Source: Saturnia japonica (taxonomy: Eukaryota > Arthropoda > Insecta > Lepidoptera > Saturniidae). From it: a DNA stretch of 64,000 nt. Each line of letters starts with the position of its first letter. Positions within the stretch are counted from its first letter, which is position 1. Below are positions 44,584-56,757 of this stretch, in pieces. The stretch covers positions 7,254,001 to 7,318,000 of the forward strand of contig CM065322.1 in NCBI GenBank assembly GCA_033032175.1, in the 5' to 3' direction. The position numbers and the translations under genes were made by a program. The notes under the pieces were generated by a model. It was given only the letters and a program-made list of their open reading frames with translations. It had not been told where the DNA came from and searched no databases.

Positions 44584-47500
44584 CTGGAAATTCAAATGTC
44601 AGGCAAACTGTTATCGGTTTTGCAATTACATCGAAGTTAATGGGCAGTTTACTTGAAAAATGGGATTATTGCATAGAGAGACAAGGTAATTAAGTCAAAA
44701 ACTTGCCCTTCTATCTATAGTACAATAAATGTTACAAAAAATCTGATAAAAATATTTTAGCTTTATTACTTTTTTCATGCACAAATTCGTTATGTTTCCT
44801 AAACTACTGACAAAAAGGTATTTATACCTAATAAAATTAAATAAGTTAGTATACCAATTAATTAAAAAATTTACGTCAAACAAATACGGAACGTTTTAAA
44901 AGCCTTGAAACAAGAAAATACAGCTCTCAGATAAAGCAATTAGAAGAATAATTATTACCGAAGTAGAATTGAAAGTGGACGTGCAATAGAAAATTAATGC
45001 AAACAGAAACATTTACCACAAAAGACAACAATATAAAGTACTAACGTTATACAAATATTAAATATTACAGATTCTAATAGCAGCAGAGATATTGTATTTA
45101 TTTCTGATCACAATTTTACGAACCAATGTTTACATCTATGTTTAAAGCTAACATTAGAACATAAGGTAAGTATATGAACTAATAAATTCCTAAATATTTA
45201 TCAAAAGCAAACAATAAAACGGAAGTGAGTGTTTAATTTGAAGACATGAAGGAATCGTTCCACAAATCCTAGATAACGCAAAATAAAATTAACAATATTG
45301 TCTCTATATATTGGGGAATTGTAAAGAGGCACTCCTTCAGTCTAAATTGAACACCCACCCATCTCTCTTTGGCGAACGTAATCTACATAGTACGTCTTAG
45401 GTTTGAAGTCTTCTGCATGCCGATTCAGATTAAATAGGTAGCCAGGAACGTGTCTGTGGAATATGGGTGGGAAGCCAGTCAATGTTTTGGGACCGGGAGC
45501 GACCGGCGTGTCTAAAGGAGTTATGTCAGGTATCGGACTATCTCTTTCATATTTGAAAAGTGTTGGAGATGGATTTGTATTTGAAATTAAAAACGGATCT
45601 ACTGGTTCATCTAACGTTGGTATTGGATTGTATTTGTAATCAAGTTTTGGCCTTTCGCCGAGAGCTGATGTCATGCCAACAAATGCATACGGTGGTAGCG
45701 GATGGTAGAGAATTTTGTGTTCCGATGGCTCGAAATAATGTTGAGCCGGGAATGGAGGCCAATGTCGATCAAGAACGAGTTGTGGCGACAGTGAATTTGG
45801 ATCGATAACCGGGTGGACCTTTCCGGGATCGTCAGTTTTAAGTCCGAGCAACTCGTAAGGTGATTGCCGAACGTTACGAACTGGTTTTACGGTAGATTCG
45901 ACGTAATAGTTGGCGGGACGCGGTGGCCATTCACGGGTGAAGTATCTGTGGGTGGGTTGAGGTTCCAGGAGATGTTCGTTTGGAGTGAGAGTGGGAGTGG
46001 TGTGGTGTGTGGTCGGGTCGGCACCTCGCAGACAGGCGGCGGGGTGACGGCGTCGCTGCGGCGGGACCGGCATTCCATCACCCGTCACCGGATTCCTCTT
46101 CGGTGGAGTGTACAACGCTGACCATTCACAGAATAAACATTTTTGATTTCCACTAAATATATACTAGATTTAATTATCATAGCTAAGCGACTTATCGAGT
46201 GAAAATCAATATTTTATTCATTTTAATGTACGATTATTGACTGTAATCGTGCACCCATTAGTCATTATAGTGTAATCATGCTCATTCTAAGTAAAGCATG
46301 GCTTAAAAAATGTTAGTTTTATTAACGTGATGACGTAAGTAGTAATAAAATAGGTAGTAGTAAGAAGTATTAGGTACTTTGTTATAAGTTGATTGTAGCA
46401 TTTTCCTTTAAATTTACATTAGTTCTTTATGGATAGATATTAGAAGCACTTTCTTCTAACGTGCACGAGTGTGATATGTATAATAATTAAATGGAAGCGG
46501 CTCGGATGGAAAACGTCATGGCCACACGCAGAGCTTTTTTTGTAAAAATATCTAATCATGATAGCACTGTTGTTACTTTGTGATATTACTAAAGATTTAC
46601 CTAATGTTTGGAACATGCAATGGACGATACAGAAAAATTACAGCGATATGTAATGAAAAATCTCAGCTTTATCATTATTCCTGTATAGATAATTACATTA
46701 GTTATATAATATTAAGTACCTAACTATTTTTCCTTTGTACTGTTTTAAGATCATGAAATACTTAGAAGTTCAAGAACTAGGTATCTTACATAAATGGATT
46801 CCAGAATTTTAATAATGTATGCATGATTTCATGATAAAATTTTACACCTTCAAATAAAAAAATTGACTTAATTAATTTTCAATACCTAACGTTGCTAGCA
46901 GTTACACGATACGTTTTAGGTAATTTTTAGAAACTTCTTTCAAATTACAAAATGTCTCAAAAGATTGCTTAATTTTACCCGTTTATAAATTACTAAAACA
47001 TTTTTTTTATAACAAACTAAATTTTGAATTCGTTTCCGTATTCTTCATAATGAAACGACTCGTGTACCTCCTATTAAAAACTAGTTGTACAGTTGTACTG
47101 AACTAACTTTCGCGGGGTGAATGAATGATTTAGGATCGCATATGAGACAAACAAAGAAACAAAGATTCCTTAATTTTGTATAATGTACGTATAAGTAGAA
47201 GATATATTTAACATAATATAGGTACTCGAACTTAGCTCTTAATAGAAGCGATGCCATGTTTAAAACCATAAAATAAAGTAAAAAAAAAAATTATGTTACC
47301 AACTTTTAAAAATAAAATTTCAATAATAACTCTCGGCCATAAATTTCCTACTGTTGGGCAAAGCCAAGTATTTATGAATGTCAAATTTGTTCAAGACGGT
47401 TTCTTTGCGTTCAGCTGATTGTATTACTACTTTTTGAAATAAGTAAAAATATGCTTCAAGTAGGAACAATTTGTTAAAATTATGTTACCTAAGTTCGAAC

Positions 47501-48690
47501 AAACGGAAATCATATCGATATTACCCAATATTACTATATTATATTACCTACATATAATGATCCGAACACCGCGGTCGAAAATATCTGAATTCTACTACTA
47601 CCCACTTATTATTTAGCTTTTTAGCTCCTTTAAATCATATGGTATGAAAAGATGATGTTAATAGGCCATTGCATGTACCTATCAAGACACTGACGTCACC
47701 ATCGCGCCATGAGATGGACAATGCATCACGAGAGCCGTGCTAATATCGTGCCTACATCTGAATCGACTCACAGTATTCGGCTGGGTCCCTCTCACCTCGG
47801 CTGGGCGTCGATGTGGCGCTGCCGTTGGTCATGGGCTTCGATGGAGTGTGTGATGGGCTTCCACCATTCATCTCGGAGTCACCGAACAAGATGTTGCTGC
47901 GGATGGTGTCTGTTATCATCGGAGAACCAGAGTTGTTCGCGCCCTGAAATTTTTTAAAGAATAATAAGAACTCATATTTCTCACATTATAGAATTTAAAC
48001 AATCTAAGTGCTTATGTTAACCTTTTTACATGAAAACTACAAATACTCTTCGTTCGTAAACGCATCACTTCAGAATAGATGTACCTTGGCTAAATGTTAG
48101 TAATAGTCTGAAGAATGGGAAATTTTGAAAAAGTGAAAATCCTCTTTATGTACTTAACAGCATAATGCACGATTCAAACGTTGAATATGCGTAATTCTTA
48201 CTTTCTTTTATTGATAAGGATGCTGGAAGAGATTTCAGGAAAAAAATTGTGTTAGGTAGCGCCTATGGTCGAGTTATTTACTAGTTAAAAAGACAAAACA
48301 ACGTTTGCGGGGCCAGCTAGTTGTTAATAGATGGCGCCTCCTACATGTTATTTGTATAAATTTAATATAGTTAACGAAAATATTAGTTTTTAACTATTTA
48401 ACGGATAATTTAAGCTTTAAAATTATGTTCGAATCATTGACTTTAAAGAAAAATTGAGGAAGATGTGACATATGGAGTTCCACAAAAATAAAAACACCTT
48501 TTATAATTAGTAAAAATATGTATAGTTAATTATACCAACCTGTCCAAAGAGTCTGGAATGAGTATCACGTGGGCGTGTTGGTGTGTCACGAACTACGCGA
48601 GGACGCGGTGTACCGTTCTTCACTGGGCTGTCTTCTGTTGCACCTGGGCTGAAGATCTCGCCGATACAACTCTTAGGCGCATTCGGCACT
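44447..48690 (-). CDS. Jupiter: Microtubule-associated protein Jupiter, 3' part (canonical isoform)
   Basis: Exons on the minus strand: 48690-48540, 47943-47796 and 44583-44447, all with GT-AG borders and matching phases. The protein reads [15 protein letters not shown]...[18 protein letters not shown], then [20 protein letters not shown] (with GDSEMNGG following), TSTPSR, and [13 protein letters not shown]...[13 protein letters not shown]. Drosophila Jupiter (HN1/JPT family) shares the SxSRLFG block, the SNI(L/P)FG repeat, EGNPVTGEGYK and the [10 protein letters not shown] end. The family is small, soluble, intrinsically disordered and binds microtubules. The start codon exon, expected to hold an RPPGGGSSDIFG-type block, was not found, so the model is 5'-incomplete. 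The first acceptor could be AG|AGTG or AGAG|TG. An alternative last exon lies at 45342-46117. Confidence 0.88.
45342..46117 (-). CDS. Jupiter: Alternative long last exon of Jupiter (proline-rich)
   Basis: The acceptor TGGTCAG precedes 46117. Spliced to the exon ending at 47796 it stays in frame (G|CG) and adds 258 codons including the stop. It opens [20 protein letters not shown]: the NPVTGDG motif matches NPITGDG at the start of the canonical last exon. The rest is Pro/Tyr/His-rich, with a repeated unit W-P-P-x-P-A-x-x-Y at about residues 63-71 and 119-127 ([28 protein letters not shown]), plus [13 protein letters not shown]. No membrane segment or known domain. A minus-strand AATAAA lies about 240 bases past the stop (45098-45103), so it can end a transcript by itself. 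The 774-base open frame in AT-rich DNA, good acceptor and shared motif support a real exon. Function beyond Jupiter is unknown. Confidence 0.75.
47330..47372 (+). repeat. Possible RTE-type LINE remnant in Jupiter intron
   Basis: 'TCGGCCATAAATTTCCTACT' followed by GTTGGGCAAAGCC resembles the CTGCTGGGCAAAGGCC block of lepidopteran RTE tails. It is too short for certainty. Confidence 0.35.
48295..48325 (+). repeat. Possible Helitron 3' end
   Basis: 'TTTGCGGGGCCAGCTAG' followed by T fits a Helitron terminus. No matching 5' end was identified. Confidence 0.3.
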
Positions 48691-49083
48691 CTGAGGAACA
48701 AACGTTTTAAAATTAATATGTGAACATTATCGTTGGAAATAGGAAAAAATAAGACATAATAATCGATAATTTAGTCATATATATAAAATACGGTTCGTCA
48801 CAAATATTTACTAGGTTGATGATATACGTTACGTTATTATGAAATATTTAAATCTACAAACTGAGAACGAATATCAAACAATTTTCATCCGAAAGTTTCT
48901 ATATCTGTAACCTGATAATGCCACCAAAATAATCCACATTGAATGACGCAGAGTTTAACGAACTTTTCCCATAATAATCTGTTCCTATTTATTTATTTTT
49001 TCCTCACAATTCGATAGCAGCAACACGACTATAACAAATTGGTAATATAAAACGCTCAATTTAAGTAGACACGCGTGTGCTAC

Positions 49084-49150
49084 CTGTGAATATGTGTGGG
49101 TTCGGACATCCGGTTTTAGGGGAACGGTCATTGTTGTGGTCAAATGCAAA
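49084..49150 (-). CDS. Candidate upstream 67-nt exon of Jupiter
   Basis: The segment is bounded by an acceptor (TTTGTAG before 49150) and a donor (CAG|GTAGC). The open frame reads FAFDHNNDRSPKTGCPNPHI followed by FT, and its one-base overhang fits the second acceptor choice of the exon starting at 48688. There is no clear match to known Jupiter N-terminal blocks, so this may be chance. Confidence 0.3.
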
Positions 49151-49439
49151 CTACAAATCAATATAATTGTGAGACCACTAGAAGAAATGCATTTTTAAAC
49201 ATTATGCTGTTTTAAATCGAAGGTACGGAACTAGGTTGTTTACACGTATAGATACCTATTATGAATTTCAGAACATGGGTGATTTATTATGAACTGACTT
49301 TTATCTGCTTCAGTAAGTAAATAAGTTTTTTTTTAATTAGTTATACCTAGGTTTAGCGTTTGCACATAATAAAAGTTTATTTAATAAAACAAAATATACT
49401 TTCTAGAAATATTGCAGAAAACAACTTCGCTATCATTAC

Positions 49440-50075
49440 TCTAGGCAGTTAATTTAACTTAACGAGATGGTTTAGAGATAACGGTGGGCTTTCCGAAGCG
49501 TAGATGTGCGGTTTCATTAGTGGGTAGTTACTTATCAGCGCACAGAATCATACGAGAACTACCTACCCACGACCGACGCAGCGGCCTAGGTGATGCGCGA
49601 GATGCGTTAAGGTGTTTTTCATTTACACTCAAAGCCCCGACAACTATTTTATTATGGTTGTAGCGACATCTCTCGCCACAACTGACGCATAGACGCATCT
49701 ACGTAGCGACACATAGCGACATCTATCGAGCCACATACGACGCATCCTACATCGCGCTATAGAAATTAACTCAACAATTGAGTATATATACAAGAACCCG
49801 ACTTCAACCGTTGGGCAGCTGCCCGCCAGACATAGCACCCGTCTGGCCGTAGGATCCTCCCTTTTCTATGGCGGATGAGGAACTTTACTCTCTGTTCCTC
49901 ACCTCCGCTAAATGGTCACCGATATAAAGTATATATAAGCCTTCGGTTCTTATTCATTGTGTGTTTCTTCCGTCCTTAATCGTCCTATAGCGACCAGACT
50001 TCGGACCCAAGCCTGCCGCGACCGTTCAGCTTTGCCGGAGAAAGCTTCAGTAGAGAGTATGTAAGTTTAGGCATT
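49440..50075 (+). promoter_or_regulatory. GC-rich block with TATA boxes; possible solo LTR or promoter
   Basis: Two TATA-like boxes (GAGTATATATACAAG near 49780 and AGTATATATAAGCC near 49930) are followed about 25-30 bases later by pyrimidine-rich starts. A hairpin CCAGAC...GTCTGG lies between them (about 49827-49847). Repeated 'AGCGACATCT' units are at 49666-49725. This resembles an LTR U3-R-U5 layout, but TG...CA borders, target duplication and a second LTR were not identified. An independent + strand promoter is the alternative. Confidence 0.35.
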
Positions 50076-50079
50076 TAAG

Positions 50080-50244
50080 ATGACAGGCGTAGGTGCAGAT
50101 GTAAATAAAATTTTAAATAATAAACTTGATTGTTCTCTCGAGCTGCGTATCCAGATTTACAGAATTCAAGTTTTGGAATCTTTCGTGGAAACGTTCTTGT
50201 CTAAGTATTACATTGCGTTTGGAAACGGACGACATTTTTTTTAA
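50080..50244 (+). CDS. Short ORF after the TATA block, unknown
   Basis: A 54-codon frame starts MTGVGADVNKILNNKLDCSL and ends at TAA 50242-50244. The middle (LELRIQIYRIQVLESFVETF) could form an amphipathic helix. If 49440-50075 is an LTR, this could be a gag start cut short, but no gag motif is recognised. It may be random. Confidence 0.2.
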   Translation: MTGVGADVNKILNNKLDCSLELRIQIYRIQVLESFVETFLSKYYIAFGNGRHFF

Positions 50245-52310
50245 GTTTTGGGAATTTTCATCTCTAGTTGCGTCACATTCACATTCAATTTTTGAACTAA
50301 CTGGCCTCGTGGATACCGCACAGTATATTCTCATTAAATCGAGCGAATTAAAAAGTACTGGACGTAAACTTTCGAATCGTGTAATGTTAACAGCTATATG
50401 CTAAATAATTAAAAAGGAAACAAAAACACTTGAGTAAAAAATAAATATTTTTCCTTTTTATTTGATTCCCAGACGTCGTACTTAAATACTGTATAGCCTA
50501 TGTCACTTCTACAATTAAGACGAATCTAAGGACATCTCGTATCATAAAATCCATCAAGCCGTTTAGACTACAGAGATTGCCAAAGAAATAGTCATGAATA
50601 CATGATACATGACATATAAGTACGCTCGAAAAAACATAACCCTTCTAGTTCGCAGTCGGGTAAAAAGGTATAAGTACCTATATATTATTATTGTTTCTAC
50701 TTTTACGAACTGGGCATTTAATTTAAACGGTCATTGCTAAACTAGTTATAACATTCGGAACACAACTGAAAATGACAAACCCAATTCTTTAACATAGCTT
50801 AGGTACTATAAACGTCAAAGCATGTTACATAAACTTCATAAATGCTTCGCCTTAACGCAAAACTTGAGTTGAGCGTCTAATTTGTGTAGGACGACATCAG
50901 ACACCGGATGCATTAGCAGAAGCTCGATCGTATATCAAAAGCCATTTGTAATACTGAATAAAATTAATTTGTTTAAACTAGCAGTCAATTTGTGAAATAG
51001 GTACTAATCGAGATTCTATAACTATCTGATATTACCTATTACAGAAAAAGTCCGCTCACAGACTGTGATAAACGAAAAATAGGTACGTTTGTGTGGTCAG
51101 TTTTTTGTACCATATCAATAAAGTTATGCACGACACTCGAGTTTAGTAGAAATGAAATCAAGATCAACCACAATCTCTGAAAGACGAGGTTTATTGTCTA
51201 CATGCACGTGTTTTATATTATAATACATATAATAGATAGCAGTTATTAATCAGCCGAGTGTATTAATTGGAAAACAAAAATATATTAGTACTACTTTCAC
51301 GTCAAAATAACACAGCAGTCTACTTGTGACTAGATAGTCATAAAGCTACATAATATATCATGTAAATATAGGATATGACTTTCATCTGACAGCAATGCAA
51401 AAGCAATCATTTTACGGAAATGGGATACCTACATTACGTTTGCGCATCGCTCTTATACCACATTCCCGAGTTATGTAGAAAATATTATTCATACTAATTG
51501 AACAAGGAAATTGACCTACGCAATTGCCTCAGGAAGTTTATGCTAACCACACTTCCATCATGTAGAAGAGCTTATTCGAAGATACAAGAAATTATATTCT
51601 ATAGATAGGTAATTTACTAATGTGCATTATTGAATGTGCTAAAAAAACTATGTATAATGTTGATAATTGATAGGATGTTACGCTCAAAGAACGAAAACGC
51701 TCATTGAATGGAACACAGTCCACAGGGCGTTGTTATATTTTTTAACATATTCCATATTCATCTACTCTGTAGTTTTCATAGAGGTCATAATCTGCCGCCA
51801 TTTATTTTACTATTGAACCCACGACGTGGGTCAGCGGTTTATAGCATATCCTCGTAATATAATATATATATATTGTGTATTAAGATGGTAGTTTGCCAAA
51901 CACAGTATCCCTGGAGCTGAAGAACTAAAATTACCGATATAATTTTTTTTGGAAATATGTATATAAAATTTTATAGAAGTCTATTACGTGTTCCGGTCCT
52001 TGCACCCGCGAATGTGGCAAAAGTGAGCGCTGACGCTGAAAGGGTTTAATCATTCACATCGTTAAATTCGTAATATAGCACGTATGAATGTTCAGAATAA
52101 GAGGGATTAAAAATACATTTATTGAAATTATAGAATTTCGTCTCACACTCGTCGCGCAGTCGAGCCACGTTAGCTTCGCTCACTCGGCTCTCGCGTTGTA
52201 CTCATAATTCCAACCTAACCTAATTTATATCAGTTAAAAAAAATGTTTTATAAAGGAACATTTAATGTGTACCTCATTTCTGTACTTAACAAGCAATGAA
52301 ACAGTACAAA
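50245..52310. other. Unannotated AT-rich stretch
   Basis: No gene or repeat family is recognised. Open frames on both strands at 50113-50404 have no clear domain. Confidence 0.4.
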
Positions 52311-52319
52311 GAAATTTAA

Positions 52320-52452
52320 AGTGGCAATCGTGAAAGGTAAAGGCGTGATGGGTCGTTGATGAGAGAGCATATTTGTAAGCGAGCCGAGCTCGTGGTTCAT
52401 CAAGAGTCGCGTGTCCAGAGCGCGTACGGCATGCACTACCTCCCGCAGATCA
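52320..52452 (-). CDS. Candidate orphan exon
   Basis: A GC-rich island in AT-rich DNA. On the minus strand, an acceptor (TTTACCAG before 52452) opens a frame DLREVVHAVRALDTRLLMNH then ELGSLTNML, followed by a hydrophobic run (about FTIATLNFFVLFHCLL, continuing to 52270). A helix then a possible membrane segment would suit a membrane protein such as a chemoreceptor, but no motif confirms this. No partner exons were found. Confidence 0.25.
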
Positions 52453-52743
52453 CTGGTAAATTGCGTAAATTACGCATCATCAACGTAGCCACCACGCAAT
52501 CATCTCCAATAACATAGACTAAGAAAATAACAAACAGATTTTTGATTGAAAACTATGCCTGCTATACTCGTGTTCCATTAATACAGTCAGGCCGAAATAT
52601 CTTGAACGCCATGAAAGTACGACTGAACTTTCAGGTAAATGTACATTATACACATTTATGTACTAAGTGTTTTTTTTTAGAGGTTTTTATGCAATTCGCG
52701 ATATGTCAGTCTCATCGTAACATAAATAATATTTATTATAAAT

Positions 52744-53600
52744 TTAATAATACGAAGCAGTTGATTGAATCAGAATAGACGCCTCATCAGTGGACGTATC
52801 ACCTAATTCTTTATTATACATCTGAATGTCTACCCCGTTCCAAACCGTAGACACGAAGTTCTGCCTAATTGACTCAAACCGGACACACTTCATCAGAACA
52901 TGATAAACGTCATCGACCTTCTGACATACATAACAAAGAGATGACTGTCTTAATTTCATCATATGTTTACACTTGTTCGATGGAATATGTCCGGATCTCA
53001 ACCAATGTGCGACAGATATCAACTTCCTACCTAACTTTGTCGTGGCACACCAGTATATACGAGTAGGTTCATTCATACTGTAAAGTAGTATACCAGATTC
53101 CTTTCTCACGTGATCCTTCATCAAAATAATTGTTTTCCAATGGCTGAAAAACTTTCTTTAAATATTGGTAATAATTCTGAATAATCTGAACACCTACATT
53201 AATAAATTTTGCCACTTACACAATACCTAATTTAGCTAGTGTACCTGCCTCCTCGTTACCCTGTATACCAATATGTGCTGATATACATTGCAATTTCAGA
53301 TCTACTCCGGTACAAAATAAATCATCTATTTTACTTAGTACATAAGCTGTAAGCTACCGAAATACCTCTGAAGCCAGGGGCGCATCGAGCCTTATGTTGT
53401 AGTGCGCTTTTACTGTCACTACAAATAACAACTTTTCTAAGATTTAAATTTTTAACCAATGATAGTGCTTCTGAAATCGTAATAAGTATACTAAGTGTTA
53501 TCAAAAGCAATGCCCAATAAGCTTTATTTATAAATAATAACAGTATATTAAGGGAATAGTATACGTAACCTTTGCTATGAATAAATCCCAATAAGTAGGT
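52744..53600 (-). pseudogene. LINE reverse transcriptase: RNase H and C-terminal region, degraded
   Basis: The minus strand at 53331-53591 contains EALSLVKNLNLRKVVICSDS followed by KSAL, an RNase H block of the I/R1-like LINE type (the DSKSAL motif holds a catalytic Asp). Further on, at 52744-53124, is HWLRSGHIPSNKCKHMMKLR, then C-Y-V-C...DVYHVLMKC, the Cys/His-containing tail downstream of RNase H in these elements (RTGHxPLN, C..C, E/DxxxHxxxxC). Frames are broken between the two parts. No polymerase core is seen upstream. Confidence 0.7.
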
Positions 53601-53604
53601 ATGG

Positions 53605-54450
53605 ATAATATTGAGATTTTTCTGAGAATAGCAAACTTAAGGTGGTAAATTAAAGTGGCACAAGACAACATTATGTAAAAATTTATTATTCTGAACGCAC
53701 TTTAGGTAAACACTAATCAGACGAATTTTAATCGTGTTTTTACATATAATTATATTTTGAGTGTAATTACGAAATAAAATTATACTTCTCCTTAGGTATC
53801 CTAGTAAATTACCATAATTTAATTACATAATTATCAAAATATGAAGGCATCGACGCTTGCAGTCGCAGATGCTAGTCTTTTAAAAGAGAACGGTACCTAT
53901 AATAATAATTATTCACGGGAAGAAAGCTCGTGAGAGTGAATTGTTATAATTACTATATAATCTTAGCAGGAAAAAGGTGCGCACGCGTCGCACGCAACGT
54001 AGGACAGAGAGTTGTTATTAAGTAAACAGAAGCTGTCAATCCAGAGGTGTCGAAGAAACAAGGTATAGATATACATTACATAAATTGAGTATGCTGTAAG
54101 GAACTATGACAAGTTTTCAGGTCAAGTTACGGAAATAGTTGATAAGCTGTTGATATTTACGGACATTTGATTTAATATCTTGTGTCTACTGATAAAGTGA
54201 TAGGTAAAGCATCAGAACTGCTATGTCATCTACAGAGCGAATACATTATTGTAATCATCTTTTACTGGTTTGATCACCTTGATATGTGTATATAAAAGCA
54301 AAAGATTAAATCTAATGATGTTCATAAACAATTTGACGGAATTTCAGGAATATAAGTAACAACATTTTTTGAATGAATATTTCGTATTATAAAACCGAAA
54401 AATATCAACGCTCTCTGTAATACTTGCTTTGTTGTTTGCACTCTTCTCAG
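53605..54450. other. Unannotated AT-rich stretch
   Basis: No gene or repeat family is recognised. Confidence 0.4.
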
Positions 54451-54454
54451 AATT

Positions 54455-54750
54455 ATGTAGCAATGATGTAGTGTGGTAGCGTGCACGGACACTGCGTCGA
54501 TCGACGAGCTTTCAGTGAAGGAAACAATCGTGATGAAGCCCTAGTATGTTGGTAGGGCATTTTATAATGCCTGATTGGTTAGCTTCCATCCTCAAGATGA
54601 AAATCTGTCGCCAAACACCAATAGGTGTGTTCCGGCAGCTGCACTTGAGAGCCATTTTTTCACTAGACTTCGCGTGTTACCATCTTGAGCCGTATCCTCA
54701 CTTAACATCAGGTGATATTGAAGTGAAACGCCTGTACAGAATATTAAAAA
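54455..54750 (+). repeat. SINE family C, near full-length copy
   Basis: The most complete copy: 'AGCAATGATGTAGTGTGGTA' head, 'GCGTCGATCGACGAGC', 'ATCGTGATGAAGCCC', 'GATGAAAATCTGTCGCC', 'CCAATAGGTGTGTTCCGGCA', 'CTGCACTTGAGAGCC' and the end 'CTTAACATCAGGTGATATTG'. The B box is damaged. Confidence 0.75.
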
Positions 54751-54759
54751 AGCATAAGT

Positions 54760-56640
54760 ACGTAAAAGACAGTGATGTACAAAAAATGCTGAAAAACATT
54801 TACGAAATCCCACAAAACACGTTTTTTTCCTAAAGTATGTAAGCAAAGCTAATATCGAACGAATAAAATAAATAGTCATGAAACATAATAAATATAAACC
54901 CGGGTGTCGAATATGTCGCGGGTTATGTTACGAAAGATACAGTACATAATTGTTAAGATAACAACTTAACGTTTCTGGGCTGTAGATTTTGCTCTATAAA
55001 TGTCAGTGGTAATGCGATAACGATAATAATATCTGTGCGGTAATGGGAGACAGCGTAACTCTATCATACGCGAAACCGTTTGGAGAAACTACTGTTCGTT
55101 TTCAAATGAAAGACAAGATGCTTTAGACAGGTTATATAGATAGTAAACTAATTCGCGTTTACTTGACGATTTGAAATTCCATCGTTTTTGCGGAACATTG
55201 TTCAAGAGATACCTAATGGTTCTGTGGAAGGGATTTTGGACAGTGTACTGAATAAAGTAGTATCCTGCAACTAATTTAATTTGTAAATGAATGAGAAAAA
55301 CCTTATAATTAAATAATAGCATGCTTATCAGTTGTCACCAAACTTTGCTACCGGTATTTCAACATTTTCACATGAGAGCAACTTTCTAGTTTTGGCGTTT
55401 TCTCATTTTCATCCACTTTGTCTCTTAGCATCGGTGATATTCTTGTGAAACACAAAAAAAAAACAGTTGAAAAAGAAAACGCTTTCTAGGTATTGATAAA
55501 TCTTCATTTGGTAATCAAATAAGGGTTTCAGTGCGATCCGGCAGCATTCTTCTACACATTTTCATGAGTAAACTAAATTATTGTACCTACTGCTTTTTTT
55601 ACAGCATCACAGACCTACAAAAACTATACGTCAAATATCATTAATTAATGGCTGCCGGCGCTTTAACTACATACCGCGCTACCAGCTAATGATAGCTCTT
55701 AGAATACGCCAACTAAATATCGTAGTGTTTAGTAACTATTGAAATGAAGCTTGTCAACGTGTCAGTATTGTCGGTATGTCATTGACTCGAGTACGCCGAT
55801 TAGGCGTAGTTTTGATTGCCGCGGACTTCAATCATTAATCTATGATGCTAACACTCCAAACCTAAAAAATGTATAAACCAAAGTTTATATCAATATTATG
55901 AAATTTTTAATCCATTGGTAAGAAACAATATTACATTCGACAACATTAAAGGCAACTAATTTAAGAAGTTATTAAAAGAAAAAAAATTAAGTAAAAGCAG
56001 GTTCTTCGAGTATGGGACAATGGCACATCAATTAAATTTTATTTAACGATTGACCATTCCGATAACCTATTTCATCGTCCACAATAAACTGCTAAAACAT
56101 AATAAGTAATTTGCACAAAAATAATTATGAACTGTTATTTCAACGGCTAATGGCTTCCATTAATGATTTTAATGTTCATTTTGCTGTAAATTTACTTGAC
56201 AGAAATAGACTATATATATAAAAACTATTATAATATAAACTATTTCATTTGTATCTTAACTAGTAAGCCACTATCTAAGAACACTTGCAAAGATGCATAC
56301 ATGTTAACGTGAAATTTACATCTATCCCTTATCAATTTAACATGGTTTATGTACCTCGGGCTGTAGTCGAGAACATGTGCGCTCTAAGAACAGTAAATCA
56401 CATTACAAGTGAAACGTAATAATTGAGGATTTAAATTATTAGATACATTTGAGTAATATTAGATCACCACCAAAAATATGTAGATCTTATTTAATAGTCA
56501 GATTTAGTAGGCAATAACATTTTTAGTAGCACTGCATAGTGAAGGCATCGTATCTGATGGTTAGCACAGTACAATTCAGCAACAACTGCGATCAGCAGCG
56601 AAATATTCAGTGGCTGATTCCGTAACGCGACAAACCAAAA
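54760..56640. other. Unannotated AT-rich stretch
   Basis: No gene or repeat family is recognised. Confidence 0.4.
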
Positions 56641-56650
56641 TAAAGTCACT

Positions 56651-56757
56651 ATGCTTGTTATACACCGGTTGATCCCCAAATGCGACACGTCTAAGCATGC
56701 CGACACCTACCATGGTCTCGATCCAGCCGGACAGAATTTTCGTGTCCTAGCAAACAG
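56651..56757 (+). CDS. Candidate first exon, weakly Jupiter/HN1-like, opposite strand to Jupiter
   Basis: A frame from ATG at 56651 reads into TYHGLDPAGQNFRVLAN and meets a donor-like GTAAGA at about 56758. The phrase GLDP..QN.RVL resembles the N-terminus of HN1/Jupiter proteins (GVDP..RNSSRVL), and the patch is GC-richer than its flanks. It lies on the + strand, whereas Jupiter is on the - strand 8 kb away. It may be coincidence, an unrelated gene, or a sign of inversion. Confidence 0.2.

Noticed and set aside
45560..46121. Open frames on the + strand over 45560-46121
   Set aside because: They overlap the long Jupiter exon on the minus strand and have no motif of their own; they arise from its GC-rich codons.
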